Part shown: positions 1-6,961 of the stretch, piece after piece | How the letters are laid out: every line of letters begins with the position of its first letter | How positions within the stretch are numbered: the stretch's first letter is position 1 | Notes under the pieces: model-generated | Databases searched by the model: none | Seen by the model: the letters and a program-made list of their open reading frames with translations, nothing else | What the model was told of the DNA's origin: nothing | NCBI RefSeq assembly: GCF_002262875.1 | Contig: NZ_NKYE01000004.1 | Span: 248,001 to 312,000 of the forward strand | DNA length: 64,000 nucleotides | Reading direction: 5' to 3' | Origin: Amycolatopsis antarctica | Lineage (GTDB): Bacteria > Actinomycetota > Actinomycetes > Mycobacteriales > Pseudonocardiaceae | Made by a program: the position numbers and the translations under genes

Positions 1-1294
1 CGGGATCGCATCCGACGTGCAGTTCGAGGTCACCGGACGCGACGGTCGCGGCGAACGCCAGGATCGACTCGACCCGCCTGCGCGGACCGCGCAGCACCTC
101 GTGGCCGCGTTCGGCGATCACCGTCGCGCCGGGGAAGACGGTGGTCAGCGCGTCCGGTCCGGTTCCGCCGGGCAGGGGCAGCCGGTCGCCGAGTTCCGTC
201 GCGAGCCGCGCCGCGGCCGTCCTGGCCGCGGCGACCGAGACCTGCTGCCCGAGCATCGCCCTGATCCCCAGCTCGACGCCGTCGACCGCGCCGGGTACGC
301 GGATGCCGGGCGTCGCCGTCACCACCGGGGCGAGTGCCGGATCGGCGCCCAGCGCCCTGCCGACGGCGACCGGGTCGGCGTCGAGGTCGAGCAGCCGCCG
401 CACCCTGGCGACCGCGCTGCCGAGGTCGCGCACGTCGGCGAGCAGCAGCGCGCACCGTACGTGCCCGTCGGCGGGTTCGAGGCGCACCGTGGCCGAGCCG
501 TGCGGCAGGCGCAGCGTCCGCCCGTACGCCGTGATCCCCCCGCCGGTCCTGGTCACCGATTCCACGCCGGGCACCGCGCGGTGCGCGAAGAACGCGAGCG
601 TGCCCTCGGCGTCGAACGGCGGGCGGAACGGCAACCGCAGGGTCAACCGGACGCCGGGGCCGGCCTCGTCACCGGCGGGTCCGGGGCCCCGTTTCGCGCC
701 GCCGCGCAGCGCGGTCGGTGTGCGGTCGAAGACCTCGCGGATGGTGTCGTTGAACTGCCGCACGCTGGCGAACCCGGCGGCGAAGGCGATGTCGGCGAAC
801 GGCATCGCGGACAGTTCGATGAGCAGGCGCGCCGAGTGGGCGCGGTGTGCGCGCGCGAGTGCGAGTGGGCCGGCACCGACTTCGGTGCCCAGTACCCGGC
901 CGAGCTGTCGTTCCGAGTAGCCGAGCCTGCGCGCCAGGCCGGGTACGCCCTCCCGTTCCACCGTCCCGTCGCCGATCAGCCGCATGGCACGGGCGGCGAG
1001 GTCGGCGCGGACGTTCCACTCCGGGGAACCGGGGACGGCATCCGGCAGGCAGCGGCGGCAGGCACGGAAACCACTCGTCTGGGCGGCCGCCGACGTCGGG
1101 TAGAAGCGAACGTTCTCCGACTTCGGGGTGACGGCGGGGCAGGACGGCCTGCAGTAGATGCCGGTGGTGCGCACGGCGACGATGAACTGCCCGTCGAAGC
1201 GCGCGTCCCGGGAAGCGACCGCGCGATAGCAGCGTTCCGGGTCACGCCAGAGGGACCGCGTCCCGCTGCCGGGTGCCGCCGTCGGATTCGCCAT
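1..1294 (-). CDS. alkA: Ada-type DNA-3-methyladenine glycosylase AlkA (3' end beyond window)
   Basis: Reading the minus strand from an ATG at 1294 gives about 431 residues that run off the left edge. The N-terminus is an Ada zinc/methyl-acceptor domain: Cys48 and Cys52 (YCRPSC) plus Cys79 and Cys82 (RACRRC) are the four zinc ligands, one of which normally accepts methyl from DNA phosphotriesters. An AraC-type HTH follows (about residues 90-190, with the typical SVRQFNDTIREVF block). After that comes an AlkA N-terminal fold and the start of the HhH glycosylase core (RAMLGQQVS). The catalytic Asp region would lie beyond the edge. Fusions of Ada regulator and AlkA glycosylase are common in Actinobacteria and repair alkylated bases. 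A GTG two codons upstream is an alternative start. No stop is seen inside the window. Confidence 0.93.
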   Translation of the reverse strand, partial: MANPTAAPGSGTRSLWRDPERCYRAVASRDARFDGQFIVAVRTTGIYCRPSCPAVTPKSENVRFYPTSAAAQTSGFRACRRCLPDAVPGSPEWNVRADLAARAMRLIGDGTVEREGVPGLARRLGYSERQLGRVLGTEVGAGPLALARAHRAHSARLLIELSAMPFADIAFAAGFASVRQFNDTIREVFDRTPTALRGGAKRGPGPAGDEAGPGVRLTLRLPFRPPFDAEGTLAFFAHRAVPGVESVTRTGGGITAYGRTLRLPHGSATVRLEPADGHVRCALLLADVRDLGSAVARVRRLLDLDADPVAVGRALGADPALAPVVTATPGIRVPGAVDGVELGIRAMLGQQVSVAAARTAAARLATELGDRLPLPGGTGPDALTTVFPGATVIAERGHEVLRGPRRRVESILAFAATVASGDLELHVGCDP

Positions 1295-1410
1295 GGGCAC
1301 GATCCTGCCACCGGCAGGACACCGTCACTGGCGGGAATCCGACACGGCCGTGCAGGGGCGGGTGGCGGGCGGGCTGCGCGGAGCCCGAATCCTCCCGTAC
1401 GGTCGGGTTC

Positions 1411-1659
1411 ATGAGCACACGCACGCGTTCCTTCCGTACGTTCGCCGCGATTCTCGGTGCCACCGGTGCCATCTCCTTCGCCGCCTCCTGCGACGAGGCC
1501 GCGCCCCAGGACGACACCCAGCAGGAGGACGGCGGCGGTCAGCAGCAGGACGGCGACCAGCAGGACGACCAGCAGGACGATGACCAGCAGGACGACCAGC
1601 AGGGCGGCCAGGACGACGACCAGAACGAGCAGGACGGCGAGGACGGCGACGACGGCTGA
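1411..1659 (+). CDS. small exported Asp/Gln-rich peptide, function unknown
   Basis: The 82-residue protein has an Arg-containing N-terminus and a hydrophobic stretch (about residues 11-25) ending FAASC. This resembles a signal peptide with a weak lipobox, since the usual Leu is missing. Everything after residue 28 is low-complexity Asp, Gln, Glu and Gly with no hydrophobic core. The DNA behind the tail is a run of near-repeats of cag and gac codons. No family is recognised. The ATG at 1411 was chosen because the hydrophobic segment follows it directly; an in-frame start further upstream would place a non-coding-like stretch in front. It lies 36 bp before ychF. It could act as a surface anion or cation-binding tail, but that is a guess. 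Confidence 0.6.
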   Translation: MSTRTRSFRTFAAILGATGAISFAASCDEAAPQDDTQQEDGGGQQQDGDQQDDQQDDDQQDDQQGGQDDDQNEQDGEDGDDG

Positions 1660-1695
1660 TCGGGGCCCGGGGCGCTACCCGTAGACTGCCCTTCC

Positions 1696-2778
1696 GTGAG
1701 CCTGACCCTCGGCATCGTCGGCCTGCCCAACGTCGGCAAGTCCACTTTGTTCAACGCCCTGACGCGCAACGACGTCCTCGCCGCGAACTACCCGTTCGCC
1801 ACCATCGAGCCGAACGTCGGTGTCGTCCCGCTGCCCGATCCGCGGCTGGATCGCCTGGCCGAGGTGTTCGGCTCGGCGAAACTGGTGCCCGCCGTCGTGT
1901 CCTTCGTGGACATCGCGGGCATCGTCAAGGGCGCGTCCGAGGGCGCCGGGCTGGGCAACAAGTTCCTCGCGAACATCCGCGAGGCCAACGCCATCTGCCA
2001 GGTCATCCGGGTCTTCGACGACGAGGACGTGGTGCACGTCGACGGGCGCATCGACCCCTCGTCGGACATCGAGACGATCAATACCGAGCTGATCCTCGCC
2101 GACCTGCAGACGCTGGAGAAGGCTCTGACGCGACTGGAGAAGGAGGCGCGCACCAAGAAGGAGGCCCGCCCGGCCTTCGAGGAGGCGCGCAAGGCGAAGG
2201 AGATCCTCGACGGGGGTCGCACGCTTTTCGCCGCACAGAAGGAAATCGACGGTGACCTGCTGCGCGAGCTGAGCCTGCTCACCACGAAGCCGTTCCTGTA
2301 CGTGTTCAACGCCGACGAGGGCGTGCTCAGCGACGAGGCCAAGCGTGCCGAGCTGACCGAGCTGGTGGCACCCGGCGACGCCGTGTTCCTCGACGCGAAG
2401 GTCGAGGCGGAACTGCTCGAACTCGACGATGAGGAGTCCGTGCGCGAACTGCTCGAGTCGGTCGGCCAGGACGAGCCCGGCCTGAACGCGCTCGCCCGTG
2501 CCGGTTTCCACACGCTCGGCCTGCAGACCTACCTCACGGCGGGTCCGAAGGAGGCCCGGGCGTGGACGATCCCCAAGGGCGCCACCGCGCCGCAGGCGGC
2601 GGGCGTCATCCACACCGACTTCGAGCGCGGCTTCATCAAGGCCGAGATCGTCTCCTACGACGACCTGATGGACGCGGGCAGCATGGCCGCCGCCCGCGCC
2701 GCTGGCAAGGTCCGTATGGAAGGCAAGGACTACTCGATGGCCGATGGCGACGTGGTCGAGTTCCGCTTCAACGTTTAA
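1696..2778 (+). CDS. ychF: redox-regulated ATPase YchF (Obg-family P-loop NTPase)
   Basis: The protein is 360 residues, the normal length for the family. It has the P-loop GLPNVGKST near residue 8, the switch II DIAG, and NADE in place of the NKxD guanine-specificity motif. That change is the family hallmark and explains the preference for ATP. A coiled-coil insertion (about 130-170) and a C-terminal TGS domain (about 275-360, ending FRFNV) complete the fold. YchF binds ribosomes and affects oxidative-stress responses. The start is GTG at 1696; no clear Shine-Dalgarno precedes it. The last 25 bases resemble the end of the doc gene at 5062-5086 (see findings). Confidence 0.97.
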   Translation: MSLTLGIVGLPNVGKSTLFNALTRNDVLAANYPFATIEPNVGVVPLPDPRLDRLAEVFGSAKLVPAVVSFVDIAGIVKGASEGAGLGNKFLANIREANAICQVIRVFDDEDVVHVDGRIDPSSDIETINTELILADLQTLEKALTRLEKEARTKKEARPAFEEARKAKEILDGGRTLFAAQKEIDGDLLRELSLLTTKPFLYVFNADEGVLSDEAKRAELTELVAPGDAVFLDAKVEAELLELDDEESVRELLESVGQDEPGLNALARAGFHTLGLQTYLTAGPKEARAWTIPKGATAPQAAGVIHTDFERGFIKAEIVSYDDLMDAGSMAAARAAGKVRMEGKDYSMADGDVVEFRFNV

Positions 2779-2829
2779 CGCACCGGGGACTCGCGCCTTC
2801 TCGCTCCCGTACGCAATCTACGACGACTC

Positions 2830-2871
2830 TGCTCGCCATATCGGCTCACTGTGACTGGTATGCTCGTCATA
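2830..2871 (+). promoter_or_regulatory. candidate hipBA operator: two 11-bp direct repeats
   Basis: TGCTCGCCATA at 2830-2840 and TGCTCGTCATA at 2861-2871 differ at one base and start 31 bp apart, close to three helical turns, so a dimeric HTH protein could bind both on one face. They sit 16-57 bp before the hipB start. HipB-type antitoxins autorepress their operons through such repeats. The site is seen in the sequence; binding is inferred. Confidence 0.5.
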
Positions 2872-2886
2872 GGATGAGGAGAAGTC

Positions 2887-3174
2887 ATGGTTGGATACCG
2901 GATCGACCGGCAGATCGTCGCCTTCGGCGAGCACGTGCGCGGGTGGCGCATGGTCCTGGGCCTGACGGCGCAGCAGGTAGCCGAGCGCGCGGACATCACG
3001 AGGGATACTCTCCGCAAAATCGAGACCGGAGATCCGAGTGTGAGCTTCCGCAACGTCGCCCAGGTCCTCCGCGCGCTCGGCGTGCTCGACCAGGTTGTCG
3101 ACGTGATCGACCCGCTCAGCAGCGACATCGGCCGACTGCGCGCTGGCAGTCTCGCGAAGAGGCGCGCGCGATGA
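2887..3174 (+). CDS. hipB: HipB-like XRE-family antitoxin/autorepressor
   Basis: The 95-residue protein contains one Cro/C1-type helix-turn-helix (about residues 20-70: LGLTAQQVAERADI then TLRKIETG) and a basic C-terminus (AKRRAR). Proteins of this kind bind the operon promoter and hold HipA in an inactive complex. A GAGGAG Shine-Dalgarno sits 6 bp before the ATG. The stop overlaps the hipA start (ATGA), so translation is probably coupled and stoichiometry set by the operon. Upstream repeats at 2830-2871 may be its operator. Confidence 0.85.
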   Translation: MVGYRIDRQIVAFGEHVRGWRMVLGLTAQQVAERADITRDTLRKIETGDPSVSFRNVAQVLRALGVLDQVVDVIDPLSSDIGRLRAGSLAKRRAR

Positions 3175-4409
3175 CCAGCGTCGAGGTCTTCGCCGACGAG
3201 GCCGGGCGCATCAGGCCGGTGGCCCAGGCGCACTTCACCCGGACGCGCGGCCAGATATCCACCACGTTCCTCTACGATCCCGGCTACCTCTCGGGTGACG
3301 GCATGGGCATCGACCCCGCGCTGCCCCTCGTGTCCGGCTCGCAGCACCAGAGCGGGCTTGTCCGTGCCTTCGCCGACAGCGCCCCCGACCGATGGGGCCG
3401 CAACCTCATCGAGAAGGCGGAGCGGATACGAGCCCGCGAGGAGGGCAGAGCGCCCCGGCGGCTCGACGATCTCGACTTCCTTCTTGGGGTCAGCGACGAC
3501 ACCCGCCAGGGTGCTCTGCGGTACCGCCTGCCAGGCCACGAGGAGTTCCTCGGGAGGCCATCGAGTGTTCCCCGGCTCATCTCGTTGCCGCAGCTGCTGC
3601 ATGCCTCCGACGAGCTGGCGGCCGATGACGATCCTGCAGTGGCCGTCAAGCAGCTCCTCGACACCGGGACCACGGGACTGGGCGGCGCGCGGCCGAAGGC
3701 CTCCGTGCGCATCGAAGACGGAAGCCTGGCGATCGCGAAGTTCCCGCACTCCAGCGACGGGTGGGACGTCATGGCGTGGGAGGCGACCGCGCTGGACCTG
3801 TTGGAGAGCGCGGGGATCCGTGCGCCGCAGCGCCGACTGACGCGCGTGGGAGAGCGCAGCGTGCTGATCCTGCGCAGGTTCGACCGCACGAGCGGCGGAG
3901 ACCGCATCGGCTACATCAGCGCCATGACCGCGACCGGCTCCAAGGACGGCGAGCACCGGGACTACGCCGACATCGCCGAGGCGATGCGGGACCTGTCGCG
4001 CTCGCCAAGGGCGGACCATCACGAGCTCTATGACCGCGTCGTCGCCAGCGTCGCGCTCGGCAACACCGACGACCACCTCCGCAATCACGGATTCCTGGCC
4101 GATCACGGCTCGTGGACGCTGAGCCCCGTGTTCGACGTGAACCCGACCCCGGATCAGTGGAGGGGCCGCTCGACTTCGATCATGGGAGCCGACGCGCAAC
4201 CCGACGAGGTTGACGGCCTGCTGGCCCTCGCCGAGGACTGCAGCCTGACGGTCGACCAGAGCCGCGAGAGGATGCGGGGCATCGCCTCGGCGCTGATTGG
4301 CTGGCGCGAGCAGGCACGGAAGCACCGGATCGGCGAGCGCGAGATCGCCATGATGGCCGAGTCGATCGACCCACGCTTGGAAGCTGTCGCCAAGGCCGGC
4401 CGAACCTGA
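3171..4409 (+). CDS. hipA: HipA-family serine/threonine kinase toxin
   Basis: The 412-residue protein has an N-terminal HipA domain (about 5-100, containing DRWGRNL) and a C-terminal kinase-like domain. The Gly-rich loop TGLGGARPKA (about 165-175), the catalytic loop GNTDDHLRNHG (about 285-295) and the metal-binding SPVFDVNP (about 308) are all present, so the enzyme looks intact. The family phosphorylates aminoacyl-tRNA synthetases (GltX in E. coli) and causes growth arrest and persistence; the target here is unknown. It overlaps hipB by 4 bp. A perfect 21-bp palindrome (4401-4421) spans its stop codon. Confidence 0.9.
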   Translation: MTSVEVFADEAGRIRPVAQAHFTRTRGQISTTFLYDPGYLSGDGMGIDPALPLVSGSQHQSGLVRAFADSAPDRWGRNLIEKAERIRAREEGRAPRRLDDLDFLLGVSDDTRQGALRYRLPGHEEFLGRPSSVPRLISLPQLLHASDELAADDDPAVAVKQLLDTGTTGLGGARPKASVRIEDGSLAIAKFPHSSDGWDVMAWEATALDLLESAGIRAPQRRLTRVGERSVLILRRFDRTSGGDRIGYISAMTATGSKDGEHRDYADIAEAMRDLSRSPRADHHELYDRVVASVALGNTDDHLRNHGFLADHGSWTLSPVFDVNPTPDQWRGRSTSIMGADAQPDEVDGLLALAEDCSLTVDQSRERMRGIASALIGWREQARKHRIGEREIAMMAESIDPRLEAVAKAGRT

Positions 4410-4421
4410 ACTTCAGGTTCG
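4401..4421. terminator. 21-bp perfect palindrome across the hipA stop codon
   Basis: Two 10-bp arms (CGAACCTGAA and its complement) flank a single C, with the hipA TGA inside the left arm. As RNA the single-base loop would have to open by a few pairs, leaving a short stem; as DNA it is a symmetric protein site. No U tract follows. It could end hipBA transcription or be an operator; I cannot decide which. Confidence 0.45.
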
Positions 4422-4442
4422 ACGTTCGAGCAGCAATCAATC

Positions 4443-4463
4443 ATGATACCGGAGTGGTATCAT
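4443..4463 (+). promoter_or_regulatory. palindromic operator overlapping the -10 box of the first RHH/Doc operon
   Basis: ATGATACC and GGTATCAT are perfect 8-bp arms around GGAGT. The right arm contains TATCAT (4458-4463), a good actinobacterial -10 box, and the GTG at 4470 lies 7 bp downstream, so transcription would start on the start codon (leaderless). A repressor on this palindrome would cover the promoter. RHH antitoxins usually bind such palindromes and autoregulate. Confidence 0.65.
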
Positions 4464-4469
4464 TGTCTT

Positions 4470-4673
4470 GTGGCGATGACGTTGAGGCTGAACGACGAGC
4501 AGGAACGTGCTCTGGCCATGCTCGCCGAGGTCAATGGGGTGAGCAAGCACGAAGCGGTGGTGCGGGCGATCACCGAGGCCGCCGCTCGGTCCGTCCGTGA
4601 CGACCGGGTGCGGGCCCTGTCCCGGGACGGGCGCCCGAGGTACGCCGCATTGCTCGATCGTCTGGCGCAGTGA
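4470..4673 (+). CDS. ribbon-helix-helix antitoxin of Doc-type pair, copy 1
   Basis: The 67-residue protein begins with the short beta-strand pattern MTLRLN typical of RHH/CopG proteins, followed by two helices (ERALAMLAEVNG and KHEAVVRAITEAA) and a basic linker toward RYAALLDRLAQ, which would wrap the toxin. The GTG at 4470 is preferred to an ATG at 4443 because the latter lies inside the operator palindrome and upstream of the likely transcription start. The stop overlaps the toxin start (GTGA). Copy 2 (5124-5327) is about 85% identical over 65 residues. Confidence 0.82.
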   Translation: MAMTLRLNDEQERALAMLAEVNGVSKHEAVVRAITEAAARSVRDDRVRALSRDGRPRYAALLDRLAQ

Positions 4674-5086
4674 AGATCGAATATCTGACGCTGGACGACC
4701 TGCTCGCGCTCGCGGCTGATCTGGGTGTGTCCCGCGTCCGGGACCTGGGGCTACTCGACGCGGCGGCACATCGGCCGCAGTCTTCGCTGATGGGGCAGGA
4801 CGCTTACCCGAGCCTGGACGAGAAGGCAGCGGTTCTCCTGGAGTCGCTCGTCCGCAATTATCCGCTCGCGGATGGCAACAAGCGACTGGGCTGGATGGCC
4901 GTCTTCGTTTTCTACGGCCTCAACGGCGTCGACCTGGAGGCACCCGAGGGCGACGCGTACGACCTCGTGATCGCGACGGCGACCGGTGCGATTGCCTACG
5001 GCGAGGTCGCGCGAAGCCTGGCGAGGTGGACTTGCGCAGTCGTTGCACCACCGCGGAATCCGGTCAAGCTCCGCTTCAACGTCTGA
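4670..5086 (+). CDS. doc: Doc/Fic-family toxin with Tyr in place of the catalytic His
   Basis: The 138-residue protein matches the Doc toxin family in length and in the core NYPLADGNKRLGW (residues 63-75). The family motif is H-P-[LF]-x-[DN]-[GA]-N-K-R, and Doc phosphorylates EF-Tu using that His. Here codon 64 (4859-4861) is TAT, Tyr, one transition from CAT, His. In phage P1 Doc the equivalent change at His66 is the classical non-toxic variant. The remaining motif residues (Asp68, Asn70, Lys71, Arg72) are intact, so the fold and antitoxin binding are probably kept while catalysis is doubtful. Translation is coupled to the antitoxin by a 4-bp overlap. Confidence 0.85.
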   Translation: MKIEYLTLDDLLALAADLGVSRVRDLGLLDAAAHRPQSSLMGQDAYPSLDEKAAVLLESLVRNYPLADGNKRLGWMAVFVFYGLNGVDLEAPEGDAYDLVIATATGAIAYGEVARSLARWTCAVVAPPRNPVKLRFNV

Positions 5087-5123
5087 GTTCTCGCCTCGGA
5101 GTTGATCATGGTGTCAAGCATTC

Positions 5124-5327
5124 ATGGCGATGACCTTGAGGCTGAACGAGGAGCATGAGCGCGCCCTGGCGATGCTCGCTGAAGCCAACGGGGTGAGCAA
5201 GCACGAAGCGGTCGTGCGGACGATCACCGAGGCCGGGGCCAGGTCGGTTCGCGACGATCGGATTCGCGTTCTGTCGCAGGACGGGCGCAATCGGTACGCC
5301 TCGTTGCTTGATCGCCTGGCACAGTGA
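5124..5327 (+). CDS. ribbon-helix-helix antitoxin, copy 2 (orphan)
   Basis: The 67-residue protein is a close paralogue of the 4470-4673 antitoxin: in the 65 shared residues about ten differ, mostly conservatively, and the reading frame is clean. Its own toxin gene directly downstream is broken, so it is now an orphan. The upstream region has lost the perfect operator palindrome of copy 1 (only scattered matches around 5107-5122), so its regulation probably differs. Orphan antitoxins of this sort can neutralise related incoming toxins or cross-regulate the intact copy. ATG at 5124 is used; ATG at 5130 is equally possible. Confidence 0.75.
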   Translation: MAMTLRLNEEHERALAMLAEANGVSKHEAVVRTITEAGARSVRDDRIRVLSQDGRNRYASLLDRLAQ

Positions 5328-5743
5328 CGTTCGAGTACCTGACTTCTGGAGGACCTGCTTGCCGTTGCGGTCCACCCGAATGTCTCTCGGGTTCGGGATC
5401 TGGGGTTACTCTACGCGGCGGCGCATCGGCCGCAGTCCTCGCCGATGGGCAGGACGCCTGTCCGGGCCTGCACGAGAAGGCCGCGGTCCTGCCGGGATCG
5501 GTCGTTCGCAATTGCCCGCTCATCAACGGCGACGAGCGGCTGGGTTGGATGGCGGTCTTCGTTTTCCATGGTCTCAACGGCGTTGATCCGGAAGCGCCCG
5601 ACGATGACGCGTACGACCTCGTAATCGCGACCGCTACCGGTGCGGCCGCCTATGACGAGGTCGCCGCGAGTCTTTCGGAATGGACTCGGGCAGAGTCACC
5701 CCGCCACGGAAACCGCTCCAGTCTCGCTCACCGTGCCGAGTAG
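5324..5743 (+). pseudogene. decayed Doc-family toxin, copy 2
   Basis: Alignment with the intact doc DNA shows one extra base near 5341-5346 and one missing base near 5449-5454. Between them the doc-like peptide (for example DLLAV, VSRVRDLGLL, AAAHRPQSS) is read in another frame, while before and after it lies in this one. The catalytic segment reads NCPLINGDERLGW: the His position is Cys, Asp is Asn, Asn is Asp and Lys is Glu. An open frame of 139 codons survives but cannot make a functional Doc. A GTG overlaps the stop of the preceding antitoxin exactly as in copy 1, which shows this was a duplicated operon. Confidence 0.85.
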
Positions 5744-5835
5744 ATCGGCCACAGACGCCACGCGGCCGAGCGCGCTCGAGGTGGCCTCCGGTAATTCGGT
5801 GGCCCGCCGTGCGTCCGGGCGCTTACGTTCCGGTC

Positions 5836-6564
5836 ATGCCTGATGCCATCTACGCGCAGCGTCGTCTTGCCGAGATCTACGATCCGCTGGACCCCGATCG
5901 CGGTGATCTGGACGCCTACGCGGCGATGGTGGAGGAGTTCGGCGCGCGCAGTGTGCTCGACATCGGTTGCGGGACAGGCACTTTCGCCTGCCTGCTGGCG
6001 TTGCGCGGGATCGGCGTCGTCGGCGTCGATCCCGCGGCGGCCTCACTGGAGGTGGCGCGCACCAAGCCCGGCGCGGACCGGGTGCGCTGGCTGCACGGGG
6101 ACGCGACGGCCCTGCCACCGCTGCGGGTCGACCTCGCCACCATGACCGCGAACGTCGCGCAGGTGTTCGTGACCGACGAGGAGTGGGACGCGACGCTGCG
6201 GGGGACGCATGCCGCCCTGCGGCCGGGCGGGCGACTGGTGTTCGAGGTCCGGGACCCGGCGAAGCGTGCCTGGCTCACCTGGAACCGCGAGCAGCGGCAC
6301 AACCGGGTGGACATCCCCGAGGTGGGCGTCGTGGAGAGCTGGGCGGACCTGACCGACGTCCGGGACGGCCTCGTCTCCTTCCGCCACACCTTCGTGTTCG
6401 AGGCCGACGGTTCCGTGCTGACCTCCGACTCGACCCTGCGGTTCCGGGAACGGGAGGAGGTCGCCGATTCGCTCACGGCGGCCGGCTTCACCGTCGACGA
6501 GGTCCGGGACGCGCCGGACCGGCCCGGCCGCGAGTTCGTCTTCCTCGCCCACCGCCCCGTCTGA
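5836..6564 (+). CDS. class I SAM-dependent methyltransferase
   Basis: The 242-residue protein has motif I VLDIGCGTGTFA (about residues 38-49), an acidic motif II residue (GVDP), and the post-motif segment GDATALP, the usual layout of small Rossmann-fold methyltransferases (methyltransferase_25/31 type). The substrate cannot be read from sequence. The ATG at 5836 gives a normal N-terminus; the longer open frame upstream is non-conserved-looking. A TACGTT nine bases before the ATG suggests a nearly leaderless transcript. It is 232 bp upstream of the MNIO cassette on the same strand, so a tailoring role there is possible but unproven. Confidence 0.85.
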   Translation: MPDAIYAQRRLAEIYDPLDPDRGDLDAYAAMVEEFGARSVLDIGCGTGTFACLLALRGIGVVGVDPAAASLEVARTKPGADRVRWLHGDATALPPLRVDLATMTANVAQVFVTDEEWDATLRGTHAALRPGGRLVFEVRDPAKRAWLTWNREQRHNRVDIPEVGVVESWADLTDVRDGLVSFRHTFVFEADGSVLTSDSTLRFREREEVADSLTAAGFTVDEVRDAPDRPGREFVFLAHRPV

Positions 6565-6796
6565 ACCCGGCTCATACCACTTCGCAGCCGAACGGAGTTG
6601 ACGCCATTTGGCGGCGCGTGGTTGGCGTATCCGGCTCTATCCCGGTCCGATCTTGTCCAGCACAGTAATGCGGTCAGATTCCAACTGGGAGGGTCCGTAG
6701 ACAGCCGGATAGTCGCCACCCCGGTGGCCGTGGCCTCCTTGGCACGCAACGGCATCGGCCGGTCGGACGGACGCCACGGAAGAAAGCGGTACGAGC

Positions 6797-6949
6797 ATGA
6801 ACACTCTCGACGTCAACGAGCCCACCGCCATCGACCGCCTGGAGCAGGTGCAGGCCGTCGTTGCGGACCTGTACCAGACCCCCGGCTGTCTCGCCTGCGG
6901 CAAGCTCAGCTTCACGCTGGACGCCCTTGAGCCGGTGAACGGCAACTAG
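6797..6949 (+). CDS. 50-residue peptide with CxxC motif, candidate RiPP precursor of the MNIO cassette
   Basis: The ORF encodes 50 residues. The first half is polar and helix-prone (IDRLEQVQAVVADLY), like a RiPP leader, and it has no signal peptide. The second half starts TPGCLACGKLSF, carrying the only two cysteines (Cys31 and Cys34), and ends ALEPVNGN. The stop codon is 12 bp before the preferred MNIO start, and its TAG lies in the ribosome binding site of that gene. Members of the MNIO family modify Cys, Asp or Asn residues in short precursor peptides encoded next door. I did not recognise a named precursor family. No strong Shine-Dalgarno is seen before the ATG. Confidence 0.72.
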   Translation: MNTLDVNEPTAIDRLEQVQAVVADLYQTPGCLACGKLSFTLDALEPVNGN

Positions 6950-6961
6950 GAGATGCACGGC

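Noticed and set aside
1675-2613. 312-codon antisense frame opposite ychF
   Set aside because: Third-position GC of the real gene removes stops on the other strand; the product has no family features and no start signal.
2887-4409. hipBA as part of a prophage
   Set aside because: No integrase, structural or lysis genes are nearby; the island is only about 3 kb.
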